This document shows, in pieces, positions 36,011 to 48,832 of a stretch of 64,000 bases of DNA (position 1 is the first letter of the stretch; each line of letters opens with the position of its first letter). The position numbers and the translations under genes are program-made. Source of the DNA: Sindora glabra (taxonomy: Eukaryota > Streptophyta > Magnoliopsida > Fabales > Fabaceae); the NCBI GenBank assembly GCA_020226215.1, contig CM035232.1, positions 15,040,316 through 15,104,315 of the forward strand, in the 5' to 3' direction. The notes beneath the pieces were generated by a model. That model was given only the letters and a program-made list of their open reading frames with translations. It ran no database searches and was not told the DNA's origin.

Positions 36011-36800
36011 AGGGAGGATGCTACCGTCAGTGTTGTCCATTCCCGAACCAATAACCCTAAAGAGATTACAAGACAAGCAGATATTATTATATCTGCTGTT
36101 GGGCAACCAAAGATGGTCAGGGAAAATTGGATAAAACTTAGTGCAGTCATCATTGAAGTTGGAATCAACCCAGTAGAGGTAAGTAGCTATATTCTAAGTT
36201 AATTTGGCTGCTAAGAACTTACAACTGACATAGGGGCTTGTTTGGTATAGCTATGACATAATTGGTTTTGGGCATGATTGATTATGGATAGTTTATTTTG
36301 AAAGGATAGATTATGTATGAATCTATTTTATATTTGGTAAAGTGATATTGGAATCAAAAGATGTTCGTTGTATAGCTTTTCAAGTGCCAAAACAAAACCT
36401 AATATGATTTTAGAGATAATTAATTTTAAGACATGCCCAGAAGCTAACTCAAACACATAATTTTAAGGAAAGAAATCAATTGGAACTTAAATGATTCTGT
36501 ATGTTTCCAACCGAATACCGAACATGCATGGTTGCTATTTGGTTTAGTTTGTGGTTTATTTTTCACAAGAATGGTGGATCAAAGATTTGGCTTTTCAGCA
36601 GATTCGTGAAGGTTTTCTAACATTTTTGTGTCTGGGTATTTCTGGAAGGATCCAAATAGCCCTAAAGGATATAGGTTGATAGGAGATGTTTGCTATGAAG
36701 AAGCCAGCAAAGTTGCCTCAACTGTGACACCAGTCCCTGGTGGAGTTGGTCCAATGACCATAGTAAAGCATTTCCAAAATATGCTCTTCTCTGCAAAGGC
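36011..36800 (+). pseudogene. FolD (methylene-THF dehydrogenase/cyclohydrolase) C-terminal exons only
   Basis: Two open exons match the end of plant FolD proteins, which interconvert one-carbon forms of tetrahydrofolate. Exon 36011-36178 gives R-E-D-A-T-V, H-S-R-T, A-D-I-I-I-S-A-V-G-Q-P and V-G-I-N-P-V-E, and ends in a good donor (GTAAGT). Exon 36649 onward gives G-Y-R-L-I-G-D-V and the family signature T-P-V-P-G-G-V-G-P-M-T. Both are free of stops in this part, and the phases join. After P-M-T-I the match weakens, recovers briefly at S-A-K (about 36798) and then reads on for about 50 codons with no family match. The exons for the catalytic N-terminal half, including the active-site Lys region, are absent upstream. 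I infer a captured or truncated copy. Confidence 0.8.
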
Positions 36801-37547
36801 TGAATGCACAGTGTTAGATCAATATAAGACAATTGTCTTTGCAATTAGCACCATTTTTCAAGGAATTAAAATGTTTCCTAGCAATATTGTGTATATCATT
36901 TTGGGGCATCTAATTCAGTTAAGAAAAATCTGGGTTTTTTTGCCTTAATTTGTCAAGAAAATAGAAGGAAAGAGTATTATGAGAGTATTCAAATCCCTTA
37001 TCTAGCATACTTTGATGCGAAAAATTATGGACCCAATTGAGAGGACTGCTTATGTTGAGTGGAAAATGGGATGGGAGATCATTCAACAATAAATTTATGT
37101 GTGGGTGATGCTTTTGTAAGTATTAAAAAACTTCACTAGCTTTTTTAAAATTGTCACAAAAGTTGTAATTTTGTATACTTGTAATTTTTCAAGCTACAAG
37201 TTAGAAAATTTGTAAATTTAATTTATTATTATAATGAAAAATTGATTTAAATTTAAATTATTATTGATTATTAATTATTTTTCAACGTGAATTGTCTTTT
37301 TATACACATTATATTTGTTATTTTAAAAATATGTTTTCTTATATGTTTATTATAAAATTATTTTCATAAAATTGAATATATCTAAAAAATTTATTAGAAG
37401 AAATTAATTTTTTTATAGCAATCACCAAAAAATATTTTTTTCTTTATGCACCAAATAACAGAAAATTAATTTATTTTTTAGAAATATATTTTTTTAAGGA
37501 AGTATTTTCCAACATTTTCATTTTTCTCAAAACCAAACAAACCCTTA

Positions 37548-38365
37548 AAAAAAAGAACTTGGGAAGTTTCATAAGTATTTATTGTGAACTTTTCAATTAA
37601 AATTATATATATACACACTTAATTTCAATAATTAATTAATAATTATATTTATCAAATTATAATTATTAATAATGAATTAAAAAATTAATATACATGTGAA
37701 ATTATAATTTTATTTATGAAACTTTATCTAAATTTTTTTCATTAAAAAATTGGTCAATCTTTATCTCGTAAATAGAAATAGAATTCTTAATACTTTAAGA
37801 TCCATTGTTTAATTTGTGCAACACGCTAGTCAACTTCAATTTTATTTGTAATTGGAACACGGTTAACAAAGCAAAGTTCTCTATGCGAATAAGATGTATA
37901 ATTTAATTTATTTGATTAAATTAATTGGTCAATTTTAATTTTTTTCATTATATATATTAATTAGTGAAAGTAAAATTTATTGATCTGATATATTATAATT
38001 GTGTTGTTCTAATTATTTAATTATAGCTAATGAAAAATTATTTTTATAACGTGCATATATAATCATAAAAAATTTTGGGTTAGTTTTACAATTATGGTAT
38101 TGTGTAATGTTAAAGTACAAAATTTCCAATATAACATGTTCTATTTTCAATTACCAGAAGATTTAAAATCGGGCTTAATGTGTAATTTTTTATTTTTAGT
38201 ATACAAAAGTGAAAATTTTCCTTTTAATTTATCAAGTTAATTTTTTTTAATCAATCGCCCCGCTGTAACAAGCTTCATCTAATATTTCATATACTGCCAA
38301 GTCAGTTGGGGCCAGAACTACTTTAGACAATGCCATATGTCAAACATCATTCACTCTTCTTGGAA
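37548..38365. other. AT-rich intergenic stretch between two elements
   Basis: No coding sequence was seen. The DNA between the Pack-type element and the Helitron is AT-rich with T-runs. Confidence 0.5.
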
Positions 38366-38589
38366 CTAGATCAATAATTGGTAATTACAATGAAACTCGT
38401 GGCATCCCGTGGGTATTCAATTAAGATTCATATGATAAAAAATATTAATTATGAAACAGGTAAAAATATTTATGAATAGTTTAATCATTACATCAATAAA
38501 ATTTTTCAATGCATATATTAAATCAATGTCATATAAATATCATAGTAGTCTAGATTTTGAAATGATTCTTTAAATACAACATTTGTTGT

Positions 38590-39060
38590 GATATTTTTTC
38601 CTTATTTATCACTATCATGTACGAAAATCTTCAAATCCTGTCTACTTCTAACTTTAGATAGTGCAACATAAGGTTGACTATGACTAAAAACTGATTTAGG
38701 TAAATAAAAAATTAATATTTTATAATAACTGACTTTGACTTTTTTTATAATCATTGCATAAAATAATATGATTAGAAATTATCTCCTCTAAATTTAAAAA
38801 AAAAAAAGTCATCTTGATTGTGATGGGTTAAGATTCATTCTTGGTATAAATGTTTTCATTTCAACATTTGCTCCATTCAATATTTCTATTTCAGTGATAT
38901 GATCAGTTAATTGTATGATAATCAATCTTGTCCTATTACAAAATCCAACAGATTGGTTTTTGTTATGAATAAGCATGATTGGCACTTCAATCTTGGGCTT
39001 CAAGTTATAATTAGGTAGGCAGAGCATTTTAGACTATTAAGAATCTCAACTATAATCAAA
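38590..39060 (-). pseudogene. Helitron PIF1-type helicase, C-terminal remnant
   Basis: On the minus strand, 39027-38809 is open and reads as the last part of the Helitron helicase: L-P-N-Y-N-L-K-P-K-I, V-P-I-M-L-I-H-N, C-N-R-T-R-L-I-I and F-I-P-R-M-N-L-N-P. After frame breaks (about 38700-38800) it continues with L-P-K-S-V-F-S-H-S-Q-P-Y-V-A-L-S-K-V-R-S-R near 38640-38700, the conserved terminal helicase motif. In Helitrons this domain is fused to a Rep endonuclease and unwinds DNA during rolling-circle transposition. Stops and frameshifts make it non-functional. Confidence 0.8.
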
Positions 39061-40554
39061 TTCACATGATATGATCTATTTGAACTTGTTTTGCAAATAG
39101 AATTAAAGTTGAGGTATTCTTTCTCTTGTATATCAAGTAATGAAAGCATATAATTGTTCACCTTTTTAACAATGTTTAATTTATGTATTAGTATAGCACA
39201 ATATCTTAAAATGTTTTTGTTGAAATTTCTTTACAGGACATTTTGCTTTTATGTAGAAAATGACTATCGTTCTTTATAAATATCTTCTGCATATAAGCAA
39301 GAAGAACTATCAATATAATGTATAAAATCCAATTATGATGTACAAAAACCAAATTAAATTATCTACTAAATCAATAAAGTTTACTATCCTTACTTGGGAA
39401 TATGTGAATAAGTATGCTTATACATCTAGTTATACAAATAGAAGAGATTATTTCATTATATTGAAATAGAAGAGATCATCACCTTAAATCTTCCCAGCAC
39501 TTCCAATCCTTTAATAAGAAAACTAAGTAAAACAGGAATAGGGAGCCAATCCTTTAATTAGAAGACTAAGTGGAATAAGAACAAGGATCTTGTATCTTGT
39601 CTATCAATTGAAGACAATGAACGAAAATAGTGATTCTTCTATTTTTTGAAATAGTGTAAAAAGAATAAGAACACTTGGTCTAACGTGAATAGAGATGAAG
39701 AATCTTGTCTTCTAATAGAAAACGCTCAATATATAAAGGAAAATATAAAGCAAATATATAAAGAAAATGAACATAATATATAAAGGAGATAACTTCAAGG
39801 TATATAAAAAGGTCAAATATGGGCAAAAGATATAGCTGATAAAAAAATTAACTTTATAGTAATAAGATGATAAAAAAAAATTAAATCTTCTGTGAATCAT
39901 TCATTGTAATAAAATGAAGCCAAAAAAAATTACCCAACTTCATTAAAGTTTTTACGTCAAGTGTATCATCAATAAAAGATCAGCATAATTTAATATTACT
40001 TAGGAAATCATGATTATTTTTTGAGATGAAGCTAAATTTATCTTATAGAAGTCATAACTTTCCATACATCTCTCTAACTTTTACCTTTTCTAAACCTTAC
40101 CTAGGCTGAACAACAACAACCAAGTAGGATAAGAGAGTTATACAACTTTATGCAGCAAGAAGCCCATTGATCAGTTACTCTAGTTAAGGCACAAAATATT
40201 TAGATGTCAAAAAAAGAGATACTATTTTAATGAAAAGGCACGAATAGCTAATTTGTTATGGTTTGCTTTGAGACCCTCAATGGCTAATACCAACAAAATA
40301 GGCTAAGATAATTTGTTACTATAATTAAGGCACAACATATTCAAATGATAGAAATGGAGAACAACTGCAACATTAAAAAGGCACAAAAAAGAGGAGAATA
40401 CCAAATAGAGTAGAGAGACAAAGCAAGAAGTCAGAAAAGTTATAAATAACTACAAAAGGAATGAAAACCCATGAAAAGTTGCAAAAAAAATGGCAAATAG
40501 GTTTATATCCCTTTAAAAGCTATCATAGCATTGCCAAAAGAATTCAAGAAAAAG

Positions 40555-40960
40555 ATAAGTCTAAGAAATCATAGATACTAAGACAATAAAAAAATGATTT
40601 TCAAGAAAAGAATACAATCCTTTCAATCGTACACATATTAAGTCATAACACACTATTTTTATTATATCACTTTTCCCAATATTGAAGTAGAAACCATAAA
40701 ACCAAAAAAATTCATAACACATCAAGTTCCATTATATTTAGGTCAAATAGAAGACAAGTCCAAGAAATCACTGATACTAAGACAATAAAAAAAACTCTTC
40801 CAATTAAAGAATAAAATCCTTCAGTCATGCACATTGCACAAATAAGGAGTTTGCATACACTATTTTTATTGTATAACTTTTGCCAATATTGATTTAGAAA
40901 TCACTGAACAAAATAAGTAATAACTACTAAGTACGTAGTTTTAGGTCAAATAAAAGACAA
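40555..40960. repeat. Tandem duplication, ~199-bp unit, in the Helitron
   Basis: The phrase AAGAAATCAYWGATACTAAG recurs at about 40563 and 40762. It is followed in both copies by GACAATAAAAAAA, a CAATCCTT or AATCCTT phrase, and ACACTATTTTTATT, in the same order. The two copies are clearly diverged. Confidence 0.65.
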
Positions 40961-42799
40961 AAAAAACCCATGCCACAATTTCGGACCATGATAGTATACA
41001 AAAGAAAAATATTACCGTTGACATAAGCTAAAAAACCAACAAATAAAGCAAATGCTTATTTATTTGAAAAAAAATACTCACAAACACAAAGTATAAAGAT
41101 TACCACAACAGTATTGAAAAGGCACGAATTGCTAAAAAGATGAAACTTCTTAGACCAGCAATAGGCAATATTAGCAAAAAAGGATAAAATAATTGTAGAG
41201 TAGTATGCATAAAAAGTTTAGTAATTTTTTTCTACTTAAGGTAGAAAATATTTGCATTAAATAAAAGGAGAAGCATTGCAAAATGAAAAGTACTTTGTTC
41301 CCAACGAAATGATACCCTAAAAACCATTACCTAGAATATTCAGACCACTTCAAATCCTATGATAAGAAGATGGAGTACAATAGGAATAATCTTTCTTGAA
41401 AATGATAATGAGTAAAAAAAGTTATTGCAATCGGCCTGCAATGGACTTCAATCTAATTAAAATGTTTCAACATGAATATGATATAACATTTCAAATTACA
41501 TAGTTTGCCATTTGATTACATAGAAGTAAAATCATTACAACTTTGAAATGGCATGATAACCATAAAACATGAGTTTAACAAAAGAGATAATCAACTTGAA
41601 ATCGACAAATCATCTCTTGAAATTTTTTTATCTTTCATCATGTCATAATATTTATTTTTTTACATCTAAAAAAAATTCTCATACAATAGCAATTTTGACA
41701 TCCTAAAAATATTTAAATAGAATATCACTTTATAAGAGTATTCTTCATGAAAGATTCAAAACTTATTTTTTGTGGCTGCAAGGGACATTTTATTCATACA
41801 TATTAAACAATGGCACTATGCCTAAATACCTATAAATAATAAAGATTTGCAACAAATATTAGAGAACGAAATCATAATCAAGCATTATTTAATAGGGAAC
41901 AACTAAATGTAGAAAATGTTTGTCAAATATATTTTTTTAATACAGATAAACTATAATAGAGATTGACAAAGTAGATTTTAAAGTCAACTTCACAATATAT
42001 ATATATATATAGGCAACACCTTACATTAATCATTATATCAAATAGAAAAACTGAGATGATTTCAGTAACTTCACTTCATAAGCAACTTTTTGTAGTGCAT
42101 CTTCAAATAATTCATTCATTTTATTGAAAGAATCAAAACAATGTCTAAGTTCTCTTATATTGCAATACACATGAAGTGGATACACATACATCTTCTATGC
42201 AGTTGTTCTTAACAATTTTCATGCTTCTAATACATTAGATTACAAGATACACAAAGAAACTTATAATACATTGAAATTATATCTAAAAACTCACACATAA
42301 AAACTCATACAAAAATAGCTTATAAAAGTATTTATTATTATTTCAATCAACCATTGGTCCTTTCAATGGATATATCAACCAATAATACTTTACATATCAA
42401 TGAAGATACACAGAGCAACATCTCGTTTCTTATTGAAATCTTTGAAATAATTAATAAATAATAGTTTAGTTGTTATCAAGTAAGAAACCAATAATACTTG
42501 ATATATCCATCGAAAGATATAGCATTTACAAGAATTGAATTTGTTAGCTTCTTATAAGAATGAAGTAGCTTATAATACAAAACACAAGCAAAACATTCAC
42601 TAAAAAATTAAAGAAAAACATAGTTATATAATAATTATGCAGTTGCAACTATGCAGTTGAAACATTCCTATATTTACTATATAGGACTAAATCATTTTGT
42701 ATTTTAAAACATCAAAAAAAGAAAAGTATAGTTACATAATGATTTTGCAATTGAAATTATTATGTTGAATTATGTAGTTGAAACTATCTTATATTTACT

Positions 42800-43090
42800 A
42801 TATTTCAATTTCAATTCATAACAAAGGAACAGATCTACATAAGTACTGGAACCATGTTCTTTTCATACATTTATTGGTATATATATAAGAGACCTACATG
42901 AATGAACCAAATGAAGATGTATTTTAAGAAATCAAAGAAAGAAAAGTATAGTTATCTAATAATTATGCCTTTGAAATAGTCCGATATTTACAATTTTTCG
43001 ATTTCAGTTTATGACAAAGGAACAAATCTATATAAGTATTGGAACCATGTTCTTTGCATATATCTTTTAGTTCAACTATAAGAGACCTTC
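42800..43090. repeat. Tandem duplication, ~190-200-bp unit, in the Helitron
   Basis: A phrase of the form GACAAAGGAACAAATCTA...GGAACCATGTTCTTT occurs near 42820 and near 43012. Each copy is preceded by TATTTACTATATTTC or TATTTACAATTTTTC and followed by ATAAGAGACC. Confidence 0.65.
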
Positions 43091-43209
43091 ATAAATTCCA
43101 GAAAATGTATATATGTTTTGGAAAAATAAAAAATATAAAAGTATAGTCATATAATAATACCTCATTTTCCATGACAGTGCTAGAAGAACCCTTCCAATAA
43201 ATAGAAATA

Positions 43210-44111
<902 letters not shown>

Positions 44112-44935
44112 GAGTTTAAAAATATCTTATTTGAATATTGTGAAGACAACGTCTATAGTATCATATTAAAATATTATCTAACCAATAGTGAGAATGTAAT
44201 GAAAGCACACAAAGGTTATATTAAGAAAAGGAGAAAATGAAGAAGTCTTCATATCGAGATATGTATGAAAAGTTCACAGTCAAAAAATCATCTTTCAATA
44301 TTTTCTTTCAAATACATGAAGACAGGTGAAGTGTTAGTTAACTACATTACCTAAGCAATAGCGAGAATGCAGGATTCGCTTCTTCAATATGTAAAAATAT
44401 GGATCTCCTTTCTGATGATACTACAAAGATTTACAACTACAAGCACTACCTTATTTCTAACACTTGCAAATCTATGTAAAAAAGGCATAAATATGTTACG
44501 TTTCATGCAGTAGTTTTACTAAGAGTTTCAAAATATCTTCTTTGAACATCATAAAGACAACATCTATAATATCATATTAAAAAATTACATAAGCAATGGT
44601 GATAATGAAATGAAAGCACAGAAAGCTTATATTGAGAAAAAGGAGACAATGAAGAAGTCCCATATAGAAACATGTATGAAAAGGTCATAATAAAAAAAAA
44701 ATATTACATGAAGAGAGGGGATGAAGCTTTGGTTCCAACCATTACCTAAGTAGCAACGAGAATGTAGGATTTACCTCTTCAGTTATGAGATAATTAAGAG
44801 AAAATGAAGAAGGAAGAATATAGGGAGATATATAAATAGCTCAAAGTCATATAATAAAAAAAATGTGCATAGCAAATAGAAGAGTTTTTTTTTTTGCCTG
44901 TGTTTAAAAAAAATTGTCTCTTTTCTTTCTTAGGC
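44112..44935. repeat. Second tandem duplication, ~411-bp unit
   Basis: GAGTTTAAAAATATCTT (44112) and GAGTTTCAAAATATCTT (44523) start two copies 411 bp apart. Both continue with AAAGACAAC or GAAGACAAC, TATAATATCATATTAAAA-type sequence, GAAAGCACA, GGAGA, ATGAAGAAGTC and ATTACCTAAG. The unit is not obviously the same sequence as the preceding 411-bp unit, despite the equal spacing. Confidence 0.7.
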
Positions 44936-45936
44936 TCAAAAGAAAAAAGAACCAAATCATTCATCTTAATTTTGAAAGTAACAATCAATTAGAAAGGATA
45001 AGTTTTCAAACCTAAAAAAAAAACACAAAAATAGAATAAAGTAAAAGTACTTTGCCATGAATAAGATATAAAAGCAATAAGATACACAATGGAGGAAAAG
45101 ATAAAGGCAGGTATCAAAATAGCATTTTAGTTAAAAACATTATAGACGAATTGCTTTTCGATGCATTAAATCTTTTATACATTAATAAAATTCATATTAG
45201 TAGTAGAATTGAAAGGATCAATGTATGATCCTGCCAATAAACACCAAAAAAGATTAAAGTAAAAGTACTTTGCTGTTAATCAGACATAAAAATAATTAGA
45301 TACACAAATGAGGAAATGATATGCCCAGAAGATGCAAAATCGTCGCACACCAATCTAAAAATCCAATAGATAATGGTTTTGACCTTATGAAGGAACGGAG
45401 AAATGCAAGTGAGAATCTATAATATCCAAAATAGCAGAACAATGTTTCAATGAATAGAAGAGCAAACAGCTCATGACAATTTGCTTACCTAGTAATAGAT
45501 AAACAGGATCGTTTCAACAGATGCAAGAGCCAATTAGATGTGAGGAAGCTTTTAGTGGTGGTGAATGAATGGAATAGTGCTGGTTTCCAATGTCGGGAGC
45601 GCGCCCATGTGATTGGACAAAAGCCTTAACTTGCACTGAGAGCACAAATAAAAGTGGATGCCGTTGTAGAATTAACGCAAATAATAGTAGTATAGATTAT
45701 TATGGTACATTTTTTATATAATAATATATTTGTATACTATTAAATTTATATTTATATATTATATTTAATTTTTAAAAAATAAATTTAATATATAACCAAA
45801 TCGTGAATTCTGCTGGAATAATTTCATATTTTTGGCTCTTAGGTGAAAACCAGCTTAATGTACATCCTTGTAAGGCTGGTTCACCGATGTCCCGTTATTG
45901 ACTCAAAATAAAAGGAGTACAAAGGTTTCTCATAAA

Positions 45937-46018
45937 GTGGGCGTGCCGGAGTGGTTATCGGGCATGACTAGAAATCATGTGGGCTCTGCCCGCGCAGGTT
46001 CGAATCCTGCCGCTCACG
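45937..46018 (+). tRNA. tRNA-Ser (anticodon AGA)
   Basis: The 82-nt sequence folds as a class II tRNA. The acceptor arms GTGGGCG and CGCTCAC pair along seven positions (one G-T), followed by discriminator G. The anticodon stem CATGA/TCATG encloses the loop C-T-A-G-A-A-A, giving anticodon AGA at 45970-45972. A long variable arm (GGGC, TCT, GCCC), diagnostic of Ser among class II tRNAs with this anticodon, is followed by a T arm GCAGGTTCGAATCCTGC. The internal A box (TGCCGGAGTGG) and B box (GGTTCGAATCC) are intact. It has no intron. It reads UCU (and, with inosine, UCC/UCA) codons. It lies 287 bp from the 3' end of the convergent PPR gene. Confidence 0.97.
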
Positions 46019-46021
46019 TCA

Positions 46022-46025
46022 TTTT
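46022..46025 (+). terminator. Pol III terminator of tRNA-Ser
   Basis: A TTTT run begins four bases after the last tRNA base, followed by a second TTT, the usual Pol III stop signal. Confidence 0.75.
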
Positions 46026-46304
46026 GTTTCCTACATATTCAGAAGCAGTGTGAATCAGCATTCTCAACTAGTGGGTTAAAACTAACCCAAAGGTATAAGC
46101 AACTTTTTTCCTCCATTCTTTTTTTTTTTCCCCTTAGTTTTGGACAGGAACAACAACGTTCAAGCAGAGCACGTTCTCAATGCGAGAATGCCTCATTTAA
46201 AAAGAGAAACTGAATATAAATGAATTCTTTTGAGTGACATCTGCAATGGTTTACTATCTATAGTCCAGGCTACCAAAAATTTTAATTTCCCAGTTCATTA
46301 CATG

Positions 46305-48632
46305 TTATGACGCTGATGCTACTCTCTTTTCCTCCCTCTCTTTCTCTTCACTCAAAATTTTCATTTCTGATCCCAGAAATTCAGCCATCCTGCAAATATC
46401 CCCAGACTCTGGATGAGACTTATCCCCCGAGGAGAACCCATGCAAATACAAGGAATCAACATTACCAACATCCACCCAACTAAATGCCACTTCCTTCCTC
46501 ACTCCCTTCTCCCTCATCCCTTTCCTCAGTTTGGCTACTTTCTCCCACTCTCCTTTCTCAGCATACAAATTTGACATCAATACATATGAACCAGAACCCA
46601 TGGGCTCCATATCTATTAAACAATCAGATACCTTCTCGGCCATCTCCATATTCCCATGTAATTTACACGACCCAAGCAAGCTTTGTAACACAGTCAATCC
46701 AGGTCCTCCTGGAATCTGTCTCATCAGCTCTTGTGCTTCGTGCAGTCTCCCTGCACGGCCCAGCATGTCCACCATGATTGAATAATGTTCAGGACTTGGT
46801 TCAATCGAATGATCTTTGATCATGGAGTCAAAGAGTTGAAGTCCAGCATCAACCATGCCCTTTCGACAACATGCGGTTAGAACAGAAAGGTAAGTGATTG
46901 AGTCAGGACTAGTTCCCTCCTCTTCCATTTCCTTAAACAAACTCATCACTGATTCACAGTCTCCATGTCGAGCATAGGCGGATATTATTGCTGTCCAAGC
47001 AAACTGTGTTCGTATAGATGCCTCATTAAAAACTCTTTGAGATTCACTTATGCTCCCACGCTTTGCATACATGTCAAGGAGAGCCCCTGAAACTACTGGA
47101 TCTGTGCTTAAACCGAGTTTAAGCAGGTTAGAATGGCACTGTTGACCATATTTTATTGATATATCTTCAGCAGCACCAATTGCATTTAAGACACTACCAA
47201 ACGAGTATTGGTTGGGCTTAATCTCCTTCACTGCTGACAAGAATGTAAGCAAAGCATCTTTACACAAACCGTTTTGAGCATAACCTGAAATTAAAGAATT
47301 CCAGGATATAGTTTCTCTGTGAGTAAGCTCCTCAAAAATCTTCTTCGATTTTTGGACGGAGTCAAACCTGGCATACATGGTAATAAGGCTATTGCAAACA
47401 TTTGGTTCCGACAAAAAATTAATTTTGATGCATAATCCGTGAACTGTCTCACCTTCTTTCACCAGATTCCTGACTGTCAAAGCATGAATTAAGCCTAGGA
47501 ATGTTACGTCATTTGGATATACGCTGTCTATTCTCATATCATTAAAAAGAGAAACAGCATGTTCTTCATCAATAGAGACCATTGTAGTCCAAGAAACAAC
47601 ATTCCGATTGCTCATGAGCTGAAAAACCAGTTTTGCATCTCTGATGACCTCACACTTGGAATAAGTTGAAATCAAAACATTGCAAACTGAGACATGTGTC
47701 CCATATCCCATTTTTATGGCCAAACTATGTATCTGTTTTCCTAGTTTTAACTTCTTTTCATGACCACAAGCTGAAACTGCACTGGTAAAAGAGACATGGT
47801 CAAGCATCATACCTTCTCTCACCATGTCTATGAACACTAAAATTGCATCGAGCCCGTGATCTCCCTCTTGAGTGTATCCTGAAAGCATTGCATTCCATGA
47901 AACCAAATCTCTTTCAGGCATTTCATCAAATACTCTCCTAGCCTCTACTAATCTTTCCCACCTTGAATACAAGGTTATGAGTGCATTCCCTATAAAAACT
48001 TCAACATCCAATCCATATTTCAGAATAAAAGAATGCAACTGCCATCCGAGGAGATATTCTTCATCATTTGAACAAAAGGAAAGAATAGTAGTGCACGTTA
48101 CTGGGTCAAAGACAATCCCACTCAAATTCATATTACGAGCAAAATTCAATGCATCCTCACTCTTCTCAAAGCCGGAAAGGACAGTATTCCAAGAGACTAT
48201 ATCAGGATTACTCAAATTCTCCAAGATCCTTAAAGTAATTCCAAATTGCCCGGACTTGCAATACATACTCATCAATGAATTGGAAACCGTTATATACGAA
48301 ACAAACCCGCTTGTTATAGCAACTCCATGGATTTGACACCCAAGTTTTAGCTTCCCATGACAAGCCTTGAGAGACAGGGCAGCTGTAACTTCATCAATAG
48401 TTCCAACAAAACCCAATTGACATTGCTTCCTGAAGATATCAAGTGCACGAAATGGAAGGTTCCTCCGCAAGGAGTTGAGCATAGAACGGTTAACAGAGGC
48501 AATGTTTGGCTGAGGAATTTTGTCAAGCAGGTGTTGTTCATTGTTGAATGAGTGGAACGTTTTATATGAGACAAACAACCGTAGTAGCGGTATGTTGTGG
48601 GCAGTTTTGAAACGCAGTTGGCGGTATACCAT
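46305..48632 (-). CDS. E-class pentatricopeptide-repeat (PPR) protein, probably mitochondrial
   Basis: This is one open exon of 775 aa, as usual for plant PPR genes. The start is the first Met after an in-frame TAA about 36 bases upstream. Residues 1-30 are rich in Arg, Lys and Ser without acidic residues, fitting an organelle transit peptide. From about residue 80 to 640 it is a row of PLS-type PPR motifs, each marked by V-S-W-N-(T/A)-(V/M)-(L/I)-S-G-like helices (for example near residues 145 and 250, and the R-E-T-I-S-W-N-S-L-I repeat). The C-terminus (642-758) is an E/E+ region (L-L-G-S-C-K-L-H-G-N, then S-Y-V-L-M-S-N-L-Y-A and S-W-V-D-V-G); no DYW deaminase domain follows. Such proteins bind single RNAs and specify C-to-U editing, with a DYW partner supplied in trans. 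The layout resembles Arabidopsis At4g32430 (GRS1), but that link is from memory. The gene appears intact. Confidence 0.9.
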   Translation of the reverse strand: MVYRQLRFKTAHNIPLLRLFVSYKTFHSFNNEQHLLDKIPQPNIASVNRSMLNSLRRNLPFRALDIFRKQCQLGFVGTIDEVTAALSLKACHGKLKLGCQIHGVAITSGFVSYITVSNSLMSMYCKSGQFGITLRILENLSNPDIVSWNTVLSGFEKSEDALNFARNMNLSGIVFDPVTCTTILSFCSNDEEYLLGWQLHSFILKYGLDVEVFIGNALITLYSRWERLVEARRVFDEMPERDLVSWNAMLSGYTQEGDHGLDAILVFIDMVREGMMLDHVSFTSAVSACGHEKKLKLGKQIHSLAIKMGYGTHVSVCNVLISTYSKCEVIRDAKLVFQLMSNRNVVSWTTMVSIDEEHAVSLFNDMRIDSVYPNDVTFLGLIHALTVRNLVKEGETVHGLCIKINFLSEPNVCNSLITMYARFDSVQKSKKIFEELTHRETISWNSLISGYAQNGLCKDALLTFLSAVKEIKPNQYSFGSVLNAIGAAEDISIKYGQQCHSNLLKLGLSTDPVVSGALLDMYAKRGSISESQRVFNEASIRTQFAWTAIISAYARHGDCESVMSLFKEMEEEGTSPDSITYLSVLTACCRKGMVDAGLQLFDSMIKDHSIEPSPEHYSIMVDMLGRAGRLHEAQELMRQIPGGPGLTVLQSLLGSCKLHGNMEMAEKVSDCLIDMEPMGSGSYVLMSNLYAEKGEWEKVAKLRKGMREKGVRKEVAFSWVDVGNVDSLYLHGFSSGDKSHPESGDICRMAEFLGSEMKILSEEKEREEKRVASAS

Positions 48633-48832
48633 GACAAATTTATGTCCAAGACAGCCCTGAGGTCCTTAATGGGCACTATACGACTTGGGTCAAATGGACT
48701 ATTCCAATAAACGGCAGATTGGCCGTCCCCGCACGATACGCGTTTTGAGCGAAAGAAAACTGCTGGCTTCTCAACGCCACTTTCTCGAATTCGCATTTAC
48801 GCAGTCCTCGATGCATGGTATATTTGTACCTA

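Larger units (their letters stand above)
33948..37544. mobile_element. Pack-type PIF/Harbinger-like element carrying LBD and FolD gene fragments
   Basis: The left end GAGTTTATTTGTTTGGGG and the reverse complement of the right end GGGTTTGTTTGGTTTTGAG form a terminal inverted repeat (17 of 23 positions alike, several differences being G/A). TTA lies directly outside both ends (33945-33947 and 37545-37547), as for PIF/Harbinger. The right terminal sequence is very like that of the Harbinger at 15.7-23.0 kb. No transposase is present. The 3.6-kb interior holds a broken class II LBD gene piece with an intron (34158-34474) and the last two exons of a FolD gene (36011-36800). The stretch 34490-34800 is also GC-richer and may be a third captured piece that I cannot name. 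Captured, intron-retaining fragments of unrelated genes inside TIRs are the hallmark of Pack-type elements. Confidence 0.5.

Noticed and set aside
38395..38414. Hairpin at the Helitron end as a gene terminator
   Set aside because: Its position next to the helicase remnants and its decayed CCCGTGG-type stem fit a Helitron 3' hairpin better, and no gene ends there.
45977..46213. 78-codon open frame overlapping the tRNA
   Set aside because: It starts inside tRNA-Ser and has no protein-like features.
47872..48336. 154-codon plus-strand frame
   Set aside because: It is the complement of the PPR gene; the minus strand carries the clear PPR motifs.
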